A stretch of DNA of 64,000 nt from Neptunicoccus cionae (GCF_014643735.1 NZ_BMKA01000003.1:1-64000); one strand, 5' to 3'. Positions 42,454 through 52,546 are shown, counted from the stretch's first letter. A program made the numbers and translations. Notes: generated by a model not told the origin, from the letters alone.

Positions 42454-43668
42454 TCAGGAAAAACGCTTAAGGGCGAGCACAGCATTTAATCCGCCAAAGG
42501 CAAAGGCGTTGCTGATTGCGACCTCTACCCTTTGGTCCCGTGCCTGATTGGTGACGATATCCAAATCACACTCCGGATCGGGTGTATCGTAGTTCACAGT
42601 CGGGGCAAGAACACCGTCTTTCACCGCCGCTATGCAGGGCAGCAGCTCTACAGCACCGGTGCCGCCCATGATGTGGCCGTGCATGGATTTGGTGGAGGAA
42701 ACGGCAACAGTCTCTGCCGCAGGGCCGAGCGCTGTGCGCAGGGCTGCGATTTCGGTCCGGTCGTTCACCGCCGTAGCTGTGCCATGCGCATTCACATATC
42801 CCACTTGCGCCGCAGACAGCCCACCATCTGCCAACGCACCGCTAATAGCTCGCGCCGCGCCGTCCTTATTGGGGACGACAATGTCACCGGCATCAGCTGT
42901 CATCGAAAAGCCTGCCACTTCGGCCAGAATGTTCGCTCCACGGGCGCGGGCATGTTCCAGTTCCTCAAACACAAACACCGCAGCCCCCTCGCCCTGCACC
43001 ATACCGTTGCGTGTGGCACAAAACGGACGGCAGCCGTCAGAAGACATGACACGCAACCCTTCCCAAGCCTTCAGCCCCCCAAAGCAAAGCATGGAATCGC
43101 TGCCCCCCGTCAGCATCACATCCGCCGAACCGCCGCGTATCGCATGGAACGCCTGCCCCATCGCATGATTGGACGACGCACAGGCGGTGGCGATGGTATA
43201 ACACGCCCCGCGCAGCCCAAAGATCATCGACAGCTGGCTTGATCCGGCGTTCATCATCAAACGCGGCACAACAAAGGGGTGAACGCGGTTCTTACCTTCT
43301 TCATAGACCAGACGGTAATTTTCATCCTGCGTCTGCAACCCGCCACCGGCAGAACCAAGCACGACACCGCTGCGCAAAGACAGCGCTTCGTCAAAATCCA
43401 AACCTGATTGGGCCACCGCTTCACGGGCGGACAGCACGGCAAACTGGGTAAAGGGATCAAACAGTGCCAGTTCGGAACGGGAGAAATGGGCGGCTGGGTC
43501 GTAACCCTTGATCTGCCCGCCAATCCCGACTGACAAGCGGTCCGCATTGGGGAACTCCAGCGGGGCAATGGCGCAGACGCCTTCCATCATTGCCGATACG
43601 GTCGCCTTGGCGGATTGCCCCAGCGCGGAAATCGCGCCCTGACCGGTGATCACAACGCGACGGCTCAC
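42454..43668 (-). CDS. Beta-ketoacyl-ACP synthase (KAS II-like)
   Basis: This condensing enzyme extends an acyl chain on ACP by two carbons. The 404-residue protein has the catalytic Cys C163 in TACASSNHAMGQ, and two His in VNAHGTATAVND and SMHGHIMGGTGAVE, the full Cys-His-His set of elongating KAS. It resembles FabF/NodE rather than FabH. It sits directly behind its own acyl carrier protein gene, three bases apart, next to lpxD, so it probably makes or modifies a special acyl chain for lipid A or another envelope lipid; this is inferred. A housekeeping FabF would normally lie in a fabD-fabG-acpP cluster. Confidence 0.9.
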   Translation of the reverse strand: MSRRVVITGQGAISALGQSAKATVSAMMEGVCAIAPLEFPNADRLSVGIGGQIKGYDPAAHFSRSELALFDPFTQFAVLSAREAVAQSGLDFDEALSLRSGVVLGSAGGGLQTQDENYRLVYEEGKNRVHPFVVPRLMMNAGSSQLSMIFGLRGACYTIATACASSNHAMGQAFHAIRGGSADVMLTGGSDSMLCFGGLKAWEGLRVMSSDGCRPFCATRNGMVQGEGAAVFVFEELEHARARGANILAEVAGFSMTADAGDIVVPNKDGAARAISGALADGGLSAAQVGYVNAHGTATAVNDRTEIAALRTALGPAAETVAVSSTKSMHGHIMGGTGAVELLPCIAAVKDGVLAPTVNYDTPDPECDLDIVTNQARDQRVEVAISNAFAFGGLNAVLALKRFS

Positions 43669-43671
43669 GGG

Positions 43672-43938
43672 TTATCCTGTCGCTTTCTGCTCTGCGATCA
43701 GCTGATTGACTGCAGCTGTAATCGCGCCAACCGAAGACACATCAAAAGCCGAGGCTTGCGGATCATTGGCGTTGAAAGGGACTTCGATGGAGAAGGTTTC
43801 TTCAATGGCGAAAATCACCTCAACCACCCCCATACTGTCGATTCCGATGTCCTCCAGACTGGCATCGACAGCGATATCAGAAGGGGACAGCAAAGCCTGT
43901 TCGGCCAGAATTTCACGTATCTTTTCACTGACGGACAT
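43672..43938 (-). CDS. Acyl carrier protein, dedicated
   Basis: The 88-residue acidic protein carries the phosphopantetheine site S35 in IGIDSMGVVEVIF. The motif is DSM instead of the usual DSL, seen in specialised ACPs. It differs from housekeeping AcpP by its longer C-terminus and by its gene neighbours, a KAS three bases downstream and lpxD upstream. It resembles in role, not closely in sequence, the AcpXL that carries very-long-chain lipid A acyl groups in rhizobia. Confidence 0.88.
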   Translation of the reverse strand: MSVSEKIREILAEQALLSPSDIAVDASLEDIGIDSMGVVEVIFAIEETFSIEVPFNANDPQASAFDVSSVGAITAAVNQLIAEQKATG

Positions 43939-43974
43939 GGTGCCCTCTTCTCGCCTACGAACTTGGCCCTTTGA

Positions 43975-45069
43975 TTACCCAGTTTCGTCCGTTTTGAAAA
44001 CAGTCTTTTCCAGACGGGCGACCTTGGCCATCAAGCGGGGCAAACGGCGCAGGGCCTTATAAGATTCAATATTGAGGTCCATTTTCATTGCCGGATTGCC
44101 CATCATCAAACGCCCGGAAGGCACGTTACTGGAAATACCGGACTTACCGGCTGCAATAACGTCAGACCCGATCGTGATGTGATCTGCAACGCCAACCTGC
44201 CCCCCAAGCACAACGCGGTCGCCGATCTTGGTGCTGCCAGCCACGCCGACCTGCCCGCACAGCAGACAGTTTTGACCCACGCTGACGTTATGACCGACAT
44301 GCACCAGATTATCGAGCTTGGTGCCGTCGCCGATCACCGTATTGGCAATCGTTCCCCGATCCACGGTCGCATTCGCCCCTACCTCTACCCGATCGCCAAG
44401 AACCACCGAGCCGAGCGAATTTATCCGTGCAAAGCCTTCGGTCTGGCTCGCTTGCGTGATCTGCCCAGTCGCGCGGGCTTCTTCCACTGCGCCCGGTTTC
44501 GGGGTGACATAGGAAAACCCGTCCACACCAATTGCCGCCCCTTGCTGAGCGTAAAACCTGTCACCGATCACCACCCGCGCGCCGATATGTGCACCCTGAT
44601 AGATCGTGGCGTCATCCCCGATCCGTGCGTCCCGACCGATGGACACATGGCTGGCGATCCGCGCGTTCTGGCCAATGACTGCCCCGGCGCCAATGACCAC
44701 GAATGGCCCGACAGAGGCGTTTTCGCCCACCTGCGCGGTTGGATCTATGATGGACGAGGGGTGAATACCTTCGGGGATGTCAGGCGCATGTTCAAACACC
44801 CGTGTCACGCCGGACAACACATAGCGCGAGCGTGGTGCAAAGATCGCGGCTTTCAGCCCCAAACCCTGCCAATCCGCCCCGTCCCACAGGATCGCGGCTT
44901 GGGCGTTTCCGGCCTGCAACGGTTCGGCGTAGCTTGGCTCCATCGCGAGCGCGAGTTGGTCCACTTGCGCGTTGGCCGGTTCAGCCACAGACGCCACCTT
45001 AAGGGCTGTGTCCCCCACAGCCACTGCTCCGAGTTCCGATGCGATCTGTTCAATAGTGAATCTGGCCAC
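43975..45069 (-). CDS. lpxD: UDP-3-O-(acyl)glucosamine N-acyltransferase LpxD
   Basis: LpxD adds the N-linked hydroxyacyl chain in lipid A synthesis, with acyl-ACP as donor. The 364-residue protein has an N-terminal uridine-binding domain (residues ~1-100) and a left-handed hexapeptide-repeat helix (repeats such as IGQNARIASHVSIGRDARIG) from about 110 to 320, with the catalytic His region LDNLVHVGHNVSVG. It is outside the usual bamA-lpxD-fabZ-lpxA cluster, and is followed by an ACP and a KAS. It is the first gene of this little unit. Confidence 0.92.
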   Translation of the reverse strand: MARFTIEQIASELGAVAVGDTALKVASVAEPANAQVDQLALAMEPSYAEPLQAGNAQAAILWDGADWQGLGLKAAIFAPRSRYVLSGVTRVFEHAPDIPEGIHPSSIIDPTAQVGENASVGPFVVIGAGAVIGQNARIASHVSIGRDARIGDDATIYQGAHIGARVVIGDRFYAQQGAAIGVDGFSYVTPKPGAVEEARATGQITQASQTEGFARINSLGSVVLGDRVEVGANATVDRGTIANTVIGDGTKLDNLVHVGHNVSVGQNCLLCGQVGVAGSTKIGDRVVLGGQVGVADHITIGSDVIAAGKSGISSNVPSGRLMMGNPAMKMDLNIESYKALRRLPRLMAKVARLEKTVFKTDETG

Positions 45070-45104
45070 GTTGCCCCCGATATGTTCGTAAAGTTGTCGT
45101 CCTT

Positions 45105-45135
45105 AAACGAAAACGGGCGCCCGTTCCGGCGCCCG
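45105..45135 (-). terminator. Terminator of the L,D-transpeptidase/lpxD gap
   Basis: A perfect eight-pair stem CGGGCGCC (45114-45121) / GGCGCCCG (45128-45135). Read on the minus strand it is followed by TTTTCGTTT. It lies in the 89-base gap upstream of the transpeptidase stop and downstream in reading direction of lpxD's promoter side, so its role (lpxD leader or run-off stop) is unsure, although the T-rich side points to termination of a leftward transcript. Confidence 0.5.
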
Positions 45136-45158
45136 AAATTCCGAAATCTGTGGCGGTT

Positions 45159-46766
45159 CTAGCCTTGAACGGGGTCCAAGGCTACCCCGGCTTTGCTTAG
45201 CGCATCAAAGATGGTTTTGTCGCGGCCGTAAATGTCGTTGCGATAGTTCATCTTGCCAGTTTCACCCTGAAAGGCCGTCCGGTAATCCAGATAAACCGGC
45301 ACCGGTGTTTCGAGGTTCACATACTGCTCCCGTCCGGTGTCCAGCCAGGAATGGAAGGCACCTTGTGGATTTGCTGTCTGACGTTCCAACAGTTTGTACG
45401 CGAAATCAAACGGCTTTTCGACACGTACACAACCATGGCTGAACGCCCGCACATCGCGGTTGAACAGGCTTTTGGATGGCGTGTCATGCAGGTAGATGTT
45501 GTATTTGTTCGGGAACATGAATTTCACCAACCCCAAGGCGTTCCGTTTGGACGGACGCTGCTTGATATTGTATGGGAAATTCCGCGCGTTATAGCGAGAG
45601 TAATTCACGTTATAAGGGTTCACGGTACGCCCGTTACGCCCCACGATCACCATATTCCGACGCGCCAAAAAGCCAGGATCTTTCTTCAGCAGCGGCAAAT
45701 ATTCTTTACCCGTGATGGAACGGGGAACGTGCCAAGTGGGGTTCACTACCATATGGGTCATTTCGTCGTGAAATTCCGGCGTACGATCCTTAGAGACCTT
45801 GCCAATCACAGTGTTTGACGAAAACGATACACGGTTATTGTCGTAGAGGTTAAAGCTGAAGTTCGCGAGGTTCACCACGATGTGGCGGCGGCCCCGTTCA
45901 CGGTTCATCCAGCGTTCCCGCTCAAGATTGACGAGAACCTGTTTCAGGCGGGACTTAACCGGCGTGTTCAACACCTTCAGCGTTCCTGGACCGACAACGC
46001 CATCAACCTTGATGCCGTATTCCTCCTGAAAGGCTTTGACCGCGCTTATAACAGTCTCGTCATAGGCTGGATCAACCCCAAGGTCGCCGTACCCCATGCG
46101 GGACAGACGGGACCGCAGCGCAATCACATGTTTGCTCGACGTGCCGGGTTTCATTGTGACAGAAGGCACCGGATCTCCGAAACCGCCCTGCCCGATCAAA
46201 CGCTCCAATCGCGTTTTTTCGTTCAGAAGATGGGTATACTCGGGATGCTTAGGCACCAATGCGCGGAAGAAACCGGATGGCGAGCTTTTGGCAATTGCCT
46301 CCAGCAACGCCAGTTCGGACCGGCGCGGCGGCTTCACCGCAATCTCGCGGTCGATCTTAATGGGTTCCAGAACGCCCGATGACAAATCCTGCGTGTAATC
46401 AAGAAAAATGCGGGTCGCCATAATCTCGGTTTTTGATCCGTCACCCTCGCGGGCTTTGCGCAACGCCGCTTCCAGTTCTGCGATCCGGTACTTCGCCGCG
46501 GGAAGTCCCTGCTCAGGAGAATTGCGAAGCGCATCAATGAGAGCGCTGGCACGGGGGGCGTTTTCGGTGCCAACCCAAAGCGGTTCATAGTTGCGGTTGA
46601 GATAGAACTGACGGGCATCCGCTGCGATGGATGTGTCCCCGAGAATTGCGGCGGAGAGGTCAACTTTGGTGGTGTTGGCCAGAACCGACGATCCGGTTAG
46701 CCCCCCTGCCAATGTGATTGCGGCTGCGGTTGCGACCCCAAATAATCTGGTACGAAAAAAATACAT
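45159..46766 (-). CDS. L,D-transpeptidase with peptidoglycan-binding domain (YcbB/LdtD-like)
   Basis: The enzyme makes 3-3 crosslinks in peptidoglycan in the periplasm. The 535-residue protein has a signal peptide (residues ~1-31), a scaffold domain, a PG_binding_1 domain (residues ~225-275, DLGVDPAYDETVISAVKAFQ), and a YkuD catalytic domain with the His/Cys motif SHGCVRVEKPFDFAYK. Length and order match E. coli LdtD (YcbB). It is divergent from a Tat-exported DUF882 protein also linked to the cell wall. Confidence 0.92.
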   Translation of the reverse strand: MYFFRTRLFGVATAAAITLAGGLTGSSVLANTTKVDLSAAILGDTSIAADARQFYLNRNYEPLWVGTENAPRASALIDALRNSPEQGLPAAKYRIAELEAALRKAREGDGSKTEIMATRIFLDYTQDLSSGVLEPIKIDREIAVKPPRRSELALLEAIAKSSPSGFFRALVPKHPEYTHLLNEKTRLERLIGQGGFGDPVPSVTMKPGTSSKHVIALRSRLSRMGYGDLGVDPAYDETVISAVKAFQEEYGIKVDGVVGPGTLKVLNTPVKSRLKQVLVNLERERWMNRERGRRHIVVNLANFSFNLYDNNRVSFSSNTVIGKVSKDRTPEFHDEMTHMVVNPTWHVPRSITGKEYLPLLKKDPGFLARRNMVIVGRNGRTVNPYNVNYSRYNARNFPYNIKQRPSKRNALGLVKFMFPNKYNIYLHDTPSKSLFNRDVRAFSHGCVRVEKPFDFAYKLLERQTANPQGAFHSWLDTGREQYVNLETPVPVYLDYRTAFQGETGKMNYRNDIYGRDKTIFDALSKAGVALDPVQG

Positions 46767-47084
46767 TAATCCCTCTTTAACACTGTCGGTTCCTTAATTC
46801 CCTTTTACCCTAAACGCTTACACAGGCCTAGTTTAAACGGGGTTGTGACTGATTATTGCCCAAATCGCTGTTTATCTATCACGCTAAAGCTGGGTGATGT
46901 GTGATGCGCGTCACGCATTGTGAAGAAGTAGACAGGTTTGGTTGGGATAAGCAGGAAAACGCTCATCCAAAATCTTGAACTTGGCGGTCGAATCGGAATG
47001 TGCAATAAAACGTCATCAAACGTTACCGGGACACTAATGAGCCACGACAAAGTGTGGCCGCAGAGACGAGACAGAGAATTATCT
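46767..47084. other. Divergent promoter region, 318 bases
   Basis: This space between the transpeptidase gene (leftward) and the DUF882 gene (rightward) must hold both promoters, but I see no convincing -35/-10 pairs, repeats or small frame. The reading frame of the next gene stays open upstream to 46938, so its start could lie in here (for example ATG 47037-47039). Confidence 0.5.
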
Positions 47085-47657
47085 ATGATGGGCACCTCCA
47101 CCGATATCTTATCGCGCCGCAAACTGCTGGGCGCTTTCGCAGCAGTCGCAATGATTCCAGCCGCACCGCATTTCGCCAAGGCTGCCAGCTACAACAAAGG
47201 TGCTGGCAACATTCGCAAAGTGAACCTGCGGAACCAACGGACTGGTGAATCGCTGAACACGATTTACTGGATTGAAGGCAAATACGTTGAACCGGCGCTG
47301 GAAGAGATCAACTACTTCATGCGCGACTGGCGTCAAAACGCGGTTCGCAACATGGATCGCCGCAATGTAGACCTGATCGCCGCGACCCATAACCTTTTGC
47401 AAACTGACGAACCGTTCCTTGTTCTGTCCGGTTATCGCACGGCACGCACCAATAACATGCTGCGCGGTCGTTCTCGCGGTGTTGCGAAGTCCAGCTATCA
47501 CATCAAGGGTATGGCTGCGGACCTTCGTCTCGGCTCCCGTTCTGTTTCGCAGATTTCCAAAGCCGGTCTCGCCTGCAATGCAGGGGGCGTTGGAAAATAC
47601 TATCGCTCGAACTTTGTCCATCTGGATTGCGGTCCCGTTCGCACTTGGGGCGGTTAA
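47085..47657 (+). CDS. Tat-exported DUF882/YcbK-like (peptidase M15 fold) protein
   Basis: The protein begins at ATG 47085 or 47088 with a Tat signal (SRRKLLGAFAAVAMI, cleaved near AKAAS), then a DUF882 domain: VNLRNQRTGESLNTIYW, PFLVLSGYRTARTNNML, and SSYHIKGMAADLRLG with His and Asp zinc ligands, ending FVHLDCGPVRTWGG. This fold resembles D-Ala-D-Ala carboxypeptidases of family M15, so it may trim peptidoglycan peptides. About 190 residues. The pairing with the divergent L,D-transpeptidase supports a cell-wall role. Confidence 0.88.
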   Translation: MMGTSTDILSRRKLLGAFAAVAMIPAAPHFAKAASYNKGAGNIRKVNLRNQRTGESLNTIYWIEGKYVEPALEEINYFMRDWRQNAVRNMDRRNVDLIAATHNLLQTDEPFLVLSGYRTARTNNMLRGRSRGVAKSSYHIKGMAADLRLGSRSVSQISKAGLACNAGGVGKYYRSNFVHLDCGPVRTWGG

Positions 47658-47713
47658 TATTGCGTTTCTAATAGGTTAACGCGCGAGGTTCACAAAAGTT
47701 CCCGTAAAGATGC

Positions 47714-47740
47714 AAAAAAACCCGCACAAGCGGGTTTTTT
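47714..47740. terminator. Intrinsic terminator between DUF882 gene and proA
   Basis: AAAAAAACCCGC-ACAA-GCGGGTTTTTT is a stem with A-run and T-run on the two sides, so it can end transcription in both directions. It lies between two convergent genes. Confidence 0.93.
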
Positions 47741-47808
47741 ATTTCCGATTTTTAGATGCTCAAGGTAATCCGCGTAAGTGTCTGATTGCACGCATTAAAA
47801 TCGAGAAG

Positions 47809-49062
47809 TTAAGCGCGTATAGTTCCGTTGCCCCGCACCAGATATTTGAAACTGGTCAGCTGTTCAGCCCCAACCGGCCCACGTGCGTGCATTTTCCCTG
47901 TGGCGATACCGATCTCCGCCCCCATGCCAAATTCCCCACCATCGGCAAACTGGGTAGAGGCGTTGTGCATCAGGATCGCACTGTCGAGCCGTGAGAAGAA
48001 TCGCTGCACCGGAACCTCTGACTCGGCCATGATGCAGTCGGTGTGATTGGACCCGTATTTCTGGATATGGTCAATCGCCCCATCCACACCATCCACCAGT
48101 TTGGCAGCAATGATCATGTCGAGAAACTCGTGCCCGAAGTCATCGGCACTGGCAGCCGATACGCCGGAGATACCCTGCAAACCGGCGTCAGCCCGCACAT
48201 CCACACCTGCCTTCAACAGATCCTCAACAAACGGGGCGCCGTGCGTTTCAAAGAAAGCGCGGTCCACCAACAGACATTCAGCCGAACCACAAATTCCGGT
48301 GCGGCGGGTTTTCGCATTTAAAACGACAGCGCGAGTTTTCTCAACATCGGCACTGGCATCCACGTAGATATGGCAAATGCCTTCGAGGTGCGCAAAAACT
48401 GGCACGCGGGCGTCCGCCTGCACCCGACCAACCAGCCCCTTACCACCGCGGGGTACAATGACGTCAATGTAATCGGTCATTGTTAACATTTCCCCAACAG
48501 CCGCACGATCCCGCGTTGGGACCAGCTGAATCGCTGCTTCTGGCAGACCCGCCGCAGAAAGTCCGGCTTTCAGGCATTCATGGATCAGCGCAGAGGAATG
48601 AAAGCTCTCAGAGCCCCCCCGAAGGATGGCAGCATTGCCCGCTTTCAGGCACAGCGCACCGGCATCGGCTGTCACGTTCGGACGGCTTTCATAGATCACG
48701 CCGATCACGCCCAGCGGTGTGCGCACCCGTTCAATCCGCAACCCTGTCGGCTGGGTCCATTCGGCAAGCACCTTGCCCACGGGATCATCCTGCGCAGCCA
48801 CGGAACGCACACCGTCCGCCATTGCGCAGATGCGATCTTCGTCCAGCATCAAACGGTCCATCATCGCAGGCGACAGGCCTTTTTCACGACCGAAATCCAG
48901 ATCCTTTTCGTTCGCAGCGATAATATCCGGCATCCGTTCAAGCATGGCATCCGCCGCCTTGGTCAGGGCGGTTTCTTTCTGTGCTGGCGTTGCATAGGCC
49001 AGTTCTTTACTGGCTGCCTTGGCGTCTGCGCCAATGCGCTGCATTTCTGCCTGAATATCCAT
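47809..49062 (-). CDS. proA: Gamma-glutamyl phosphate reductase
   Basis: ProA reduces gamma-glutamyl phosphate with NADPH to glutamate semialdehyde in proline synthesis. The 417-residue protein has the aldehyde dehydrogenase fold with catalytic Cys in [15 protein letters not shown], plus [20 protein letters not shown]. The start ATG has GAGGGACGAG upstream. It lies 26 bases after proB, in obgE-proB-proA order. Confidence 0.96.
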   Translation of the reverse strand: MDIQAEMQRIGADAKAASKELAYATPAQKETALTKAADAMLERMPDIIAANEKDLDFGREKGLSPAMMDRLMLDEDRICAMADGVRSVAAQDDPVGKVLAEWTQPTGLRIERVRTPLGVIGVIYESRPNVTADAGALCLKAGNAAILRGGSESFHSSALIHECLKAGLSAAGLPEAAIQLVPTRDRAAVGEMLTMTDYIDVIVPRGGKGLVGRVQADARVPVFAHLEGICHIYVDASADVEKTRAVVLNAKTRRTGICGSAECLLVDRAFFETHGAPFVEDLLKAGVDVRADAGLQGISGVSAASADDFGHEFLDMIIAAKLVDGVDGAIDHIQKYGSNHTDCIMAESEVPVQRFFSRLDSAILMHNASTQFADGGEFGMGAEIGIATGKMHARGPVGAEQLTSFKYLVRGNGTIRA

Positions 49063-49088
49063 CTCGTCCCTCGACTCTTCCCAAATTC

Positions 49089-50231
49089 CTAGATCACCAT
49101 ATCGTCACGGTGGATCAATGCCGCGCGGCCAGCATAGCCAAGCACTCCGGAAATTTCGGCGCTTTGACAGCCGGAAATAGCCATGGATTCACTTGAATTG
49201 TAACTTATAAGTCCACGTGCACATTCATTATTTTCCGCATCCGCTATGCGCACGGGGTCGCCGCGCTCAAACGTGCCTGTTACTGATACAACGCCAGCAG
49301 ACAGCAACGATTTACCTGATTTCAGGGCCGCCACAGCACCGGCGTCCACCACAATGGTCCCGCGCGGCTTCATGCCTGCAATCCATTGCTTGCGTGCCGC
49401 TTGCGGGTTTGTTGCCGCCAGAAACCACGAACTGGCTGTACCGTTCTGCAGGGCCGCGAGCGGTTCGTGCTGGTTGCCTTCCATGATGGCCATGGCACAC
49501 CCCGCCCGCATGGCGGTTTTGGCTGCCATCAGTTTGGTTTTCATCCCACCTTTGGCCGCAGCCGTGCCCGCATCGCCCGCCATCGCTTCCAGTTCGGGGG
49601 TGATTTCGGTCACCGTCTCAAACTTCTGCGCGTTCGGGTCGGTTTTCGGATTAGCGGAATAGAAACCGTCCACGTCCGACAACAAAACCAGCACATCTGC
49701 CCCCGCCATCGAAGCTACTTGCGCGGCCAGCCGGTCATTGTCGCCAAAGCGGATTTCGTCCGTCGCGACCGTGTCGTTTTCATTTACAATAGGTACGACG
49801 CCATGGCTAAGCAGTGCCCCGAAAGTAGCTCGGGAATTGAGATACCGCCGCCGGTTCGCGCTGTCATCCAGCGTCAGCAGAACCTGCGCCGTGTTGATGC
49901 CGTACGGCGCAAGGATTTCTTCATAGGCACGGGCCAGACGTATCTGCCCCACCGCCGCCGCAGCCTGTGCCTGATCGAGCGGCAAAGCCCCGTCCGGCAG
50001 GCCAAGCACCCGCCGTCCGAGCGCAATTGAACCGGAGCTGACCACGACAACGTCTCGGCCCTGTTGTTTTTGGGCGGCAATATCCTTGGCGAGCGACTTC
50101 AACCAGTCCAGTCGAAGCTGGCCGGATTCGGCATCTACCAACAATGCCGAGCCGATTTTGATCACCACCCGCTGTGCTGTCTGCAACGGGTTATCTGCGC
50201 GCAGGTCCGACACGGTTTCTACGGACGCCAT
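49089..50231 (-). CDS. proB: Glutamate 5-kinase
   Basis: ProB phosphorylates glutamate to gamma-glutamyl phosphate and is the regulated step of proline synthesis. The 380-residue protein has an amino-acid kinase domain ([38 protein letters not shown]) and a C-terminal PUA domain from about residue 285, as in the E. coli enzyme. The start lies 13 bases inside obgE, so translation is coupled. Confidence 0.96.
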   Translation of the reverse strand: MASVETVSDLRADNPLQTAQRVVIKIGSALLVDAESGQLRLDWLKSLAKDIAAQKQQGRDVVVVSSGSIALGRRVLGLPDGALPLDQAQAAAAVGQIRLARAYEEILAPYGINTAQVLLTLDDSANRRRYLNSRATFGALLSHGVVPIVNENDTVATDEIRFGDNDRLAAQVASMAGADVLVLLSDVDGFYSANPKTDPNAQKFETVTEITPELEAMAGDAGTAAAKGGMKTKLMAAKTAMRAGCAMAIMEGNQHEPLAALQNGTASSWFLAATNPQAARKQWIAGMKPRGTIVVDAGAVAALKSGKSLLSAGVVSVTGTFERGDPVRIADAENNECARGLISYNSSESMAISGCQSAEISGVLGYAGRAALIHRDDMVI

Positions 50232-51250
50232 CCGGTGTCCTCCGGTGCCGCCTCCGCTTTGTTCCGAGTGATGATTTGCGCCCGCACAGCCCGCAGAACT
50301 TCGGTCAGACCTTCGCGGGCCACACCCGAAATTTGCAGAACCTCGCCGCCGGTCGCCTGTTCCAGCGCATTGTGCTTTTCGGCCTGCTCCACATCATCAA
50401 GCGCGTCAATCTTGTTGAGCGCGGTAACACGGGGTTTGTGGGCCAGCTCCCCGCCGTATTGTTCCAACTCGTTGATAATGGTGTGATAATCGCCGACTAC
50501 ATCTTCGGATGTACCGTCGATCAGATGCAGCAGAACGGCGCAGCGTTCAACGTGGCCAAGGAACCGGTCGCCGATGCCTTTGCCTTCATGAGCGCCAGCG
50601 ATCAGGCCCGGAATATCCGCGATCACAAATTCCGCGTTATCAACACCCACCACACCAAGATTGGGGTGCAGCGTGGTAAACGGATAGTCTGCGATCTTGG
50701 GACGCGCATTGGATGTCGCCGCAAGGAAAGTTGATTTTCCCGCGTTCGGCAGGCCGAGAAGCCCAGCATCCGCAATCAGTTTCAAGCGCAGCCAAACCGT
50801 GCGTTCCACAATTGGCTGGCCGGAGTTCGCACGTCGTGGTGCCTGATTGGTCGAGGATTTGAAGTGCAGGTTGCCAAAGCCGCCGTTACCGCCTGCCGCA
50901 AGCAGAACCCGTTGGCCCACTTCCGTCAGATCCGCGATTACGGTCTCTTCGTCTTCTTCCAGAATCTCTGTGCCAACAGGAACGCGCAGGACCGAATCTT
51001 CACCGTCTTTACCGGAACGCTGCTTGCCCATACCGGGGCGGCCGTTCTGTGCAAAGAAATGCTGCTGGTAGCGAAAGTCGATGAGGGTGTTCAGCCCCTC
51101 GACCGCCTCGGCCCAGACATCACCGCCCTGCCCGCCGTTGCCCCCGTCCGGTCCGCCGTATTCTTCATGGGCGGCACGGCGAAAGGACACGCAGCCATTG
51201 CCGCCTGCGCCGGATTTCAGATGTACTTTGGCGAGATCGAGGAATTTCAT
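50219..51250 (-). CDS. obgE: GTPase ObgE/CgtA
   Basis: Obg is an essential GTPase in late 50S ribosome assembly and stress control. From ATG 51248-51250 ([14 protein letters not shown]) it has about 343 residues: the glycine-rich Obg domain (residues 1-160, with GNGCVSFRR and [11 protein letters not shown]), then a G domain with [15 protein letters not shown] and NKID. No long C-terminal OCT domain. An in-frame start ten codons upstream is possible. It overlaps proB by 13 bases; rplU-rpmA lie further upstream, as in many bacteria. Confidence 0.95.
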   Translation of the reverse strand: MKFLDLAKVHLKSGAGGNGCVSFRRAAHEEYGGPDGGNGGQGGDVWAEAVEGLNTLIDFRYQQHFFAQNGRPGMGKQRSGKDGEDSVLRVPVGTEILEEDEETVIADLTEVGQRVLLAAGGNGGFGNLHFKSSTNQAPRRANSGQPIVERTVWLRLKLIADAGLLGLPNAGKSTFLAATSNARPKIADYPFTTLHPNLGVVGVDNAEFVIADIPGLIAGAHEGKGIGDRFLGHVERCAVLLHLIDGTSEDVVGDYHTIINELEQYGGELAHKPRVTALNKIDALDDVEQAEKHNALEQATGGEVLQISGVAREGLTEVLRAVRAQIITRNKAEAAPEDTGWRP

Positions 51251-51320
51251 TGTCTCTGGCTTTCTGTCATGTTGCGCCACGGATATATCAAGGAATGATG
51301 CGGCTCAACCCGACTGTTGT

Positions 51321-51863
51321 CTAATCTTTAAGCCGCAGCACATAATCCCATGTATTCACCATACCGTTACGGGCAAGGCAAAACACTTCGCTTTCACCAA
51401 TAAGGGCAAAACCTGAATTGGTAACAACCTTGGCCGAGGCCGGATTGTCCTGAAAGATGCTGGCAACCATCGAGACATCGTCCATAGGGTTGGCCGCGAC
51501 CAGCGCGTTGAGCGCCTCGCTCGCCAGTCCGGTGTTCCAGTACTGCGGCGCGATCCAGTAGCTGACTTCGGATTGTCCTTCTGTCACCTGTTCCAGTTCC
51601 ATCAGCCCAAGCAGCTCGCCCGCGTCTTGATTGGTCCCGTCAATCGCCCATACCTTTTCGGCACTGTCAGCTTTGCTAACCCGATCCAGAAACAGCGAAA
51701 CTGCGCCCGGTGGCAAAGGATGCGGAATATTGCGGGTCATGCGGGCCAGCCGCTCGTCCCCGACGTAAAGCTCGATTAACCCCAGATCGGACGGACGCAC
51801 AGGCCGCAGTGTAAACCGCCCTGCCGGAATGACCATCTGGCCGGAAATTTCAGACTGTATCAT
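51321..51863 (-). CDS. GNAT-family N-acetyltransferase
   Basis: The 180-residue protein has the GNAT fold: RFTLRPVRPSDLGLIELYV at the start and the acetyl-CoA-binding region YWNTGLASEALNALV. It resembles RimJ/RimL-type acetyltransferases, which modify ribosomal proteins or other amines; the substrate is unknown. It stands between rpmA/rplU and obgE and follows a LysE gene by three bases. Confidence 0.8.
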   Translation of the reverse strand: MIQSEISGQMVIPAGRFTLRPVRPSDLGLIELYVGDERLARMTRNIPHPLPPGAVSLFLDRVSKADSAEKVWAIDGTNQDAGELLGLMELEQVTEGQSEVSYWIAPQYWNTGLASEALNALVAANPMDDVSMVASIFQDNPASAKVVTNSGFALIGESEVFCLARNGMVNTWDYVLRLKD

Positions 51864-51866
51864 GGA

Positions 51867-52466
51867 TCAACCTCCCTGAACCAAAACAAATAACACACTT
51901 AATACTGTAAGCGCAGCAAGCGCCCACATAAGCCAACGCTCCGCAGGTTTCCCTGCAACAGTCGCCGCCAGTCTGTCTCCCCCCCAACACCACAGCGGGT
52001 GCAGGACAAGCTGACAGGCAAACAGACAGGCCGCAATTATGGCGGTCGCCTGTAACGTTGGTGTGCCGGGGTCCACGAAATTTGTGAAACCGGCGGTAAT
52101 CATTGCCCATGCCTTGGGGTTTAGCGGATGAACTACCAACCCCGCAGCAAAACCGGGCGCATCGTCATCGGCCCGTCCGGGCGAGAGCTTCAGGTTTGCA
52201 ACCTTCCACGCCAGCCAGAAGATATAGGCCGCAGAGGCAAATTTCAGGATGGTGAACAACCAGGGCACCTGTGTCGCAAGGCCCATCAATCCAAAGCCGA
52301 TAGGCCAGATGATCAACTGCTTGCCAAAGGCCACACCGGCGACAAATCCCAGAGAATTGCGCAACCCGTAGCGCGCCCCCGTCGCCAGCAACGCCATGTT
52401 TGCCGGACCCGGTGTGCCTACCTGACTGGCAGCGAAAGCCAGAAATGTTGCAGTTGCAACGCCCAT
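51867..52466 (-). CDS. LysE/RhtB-family amino acid exporter
   Basis: The 199-residue membrane protein has about six hydrophobic segments and the family start FLAFAASQVGTPGPANMALLAT, with the conserved GP motif and the later AWMITAGFTNFVDPGTP-like segment. LysE/RhtB proteins export amino acids or related amines. It is three bases ahead of the GNAT gene, suggesting a shared transcript. A terminator lies between it and rpmA. Confidence 0.85.
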   Translation of the reverse strand: MGVATATFLAFAASQVGTPGPANMALLATGARYGLRNSLGFVAGVAFGKQLIIWPIGFGLMGLATQVPWLFTILKFASAAYIFWLAWKVANLKLSPGRADDDAPGFAAGLVVHPLNPKAWAMITAGFTNFVDPGTPTLQATAIIAACLFACQLVLHPLWCWGGDRLAATVAGKPAERWLMWALAALTVLSVLFVLVQGG

Positions 52467-52487
52467 TAAAAATTACCTTTAGAAACG

Positions 52488-52514
52488 AAAAAGGGCCGGT
52501 TTTTCAACCGACCC
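52488..52514 (-). terminator. Terminator of rplU-rpmA
   Basis: A stem (GGGCCGGTT at 52493-52501 with AACCGACCC at 52506-52514, one mismatch) is followed on the minus strand by TTTTTCGTTT. It lies downstream of rpmA and ends the ribosomal operon. Confidence 0.8.
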
Positions 52515-52546
52515 CTAGAATATTTAAATTCCGACTTTGGTTCGGC

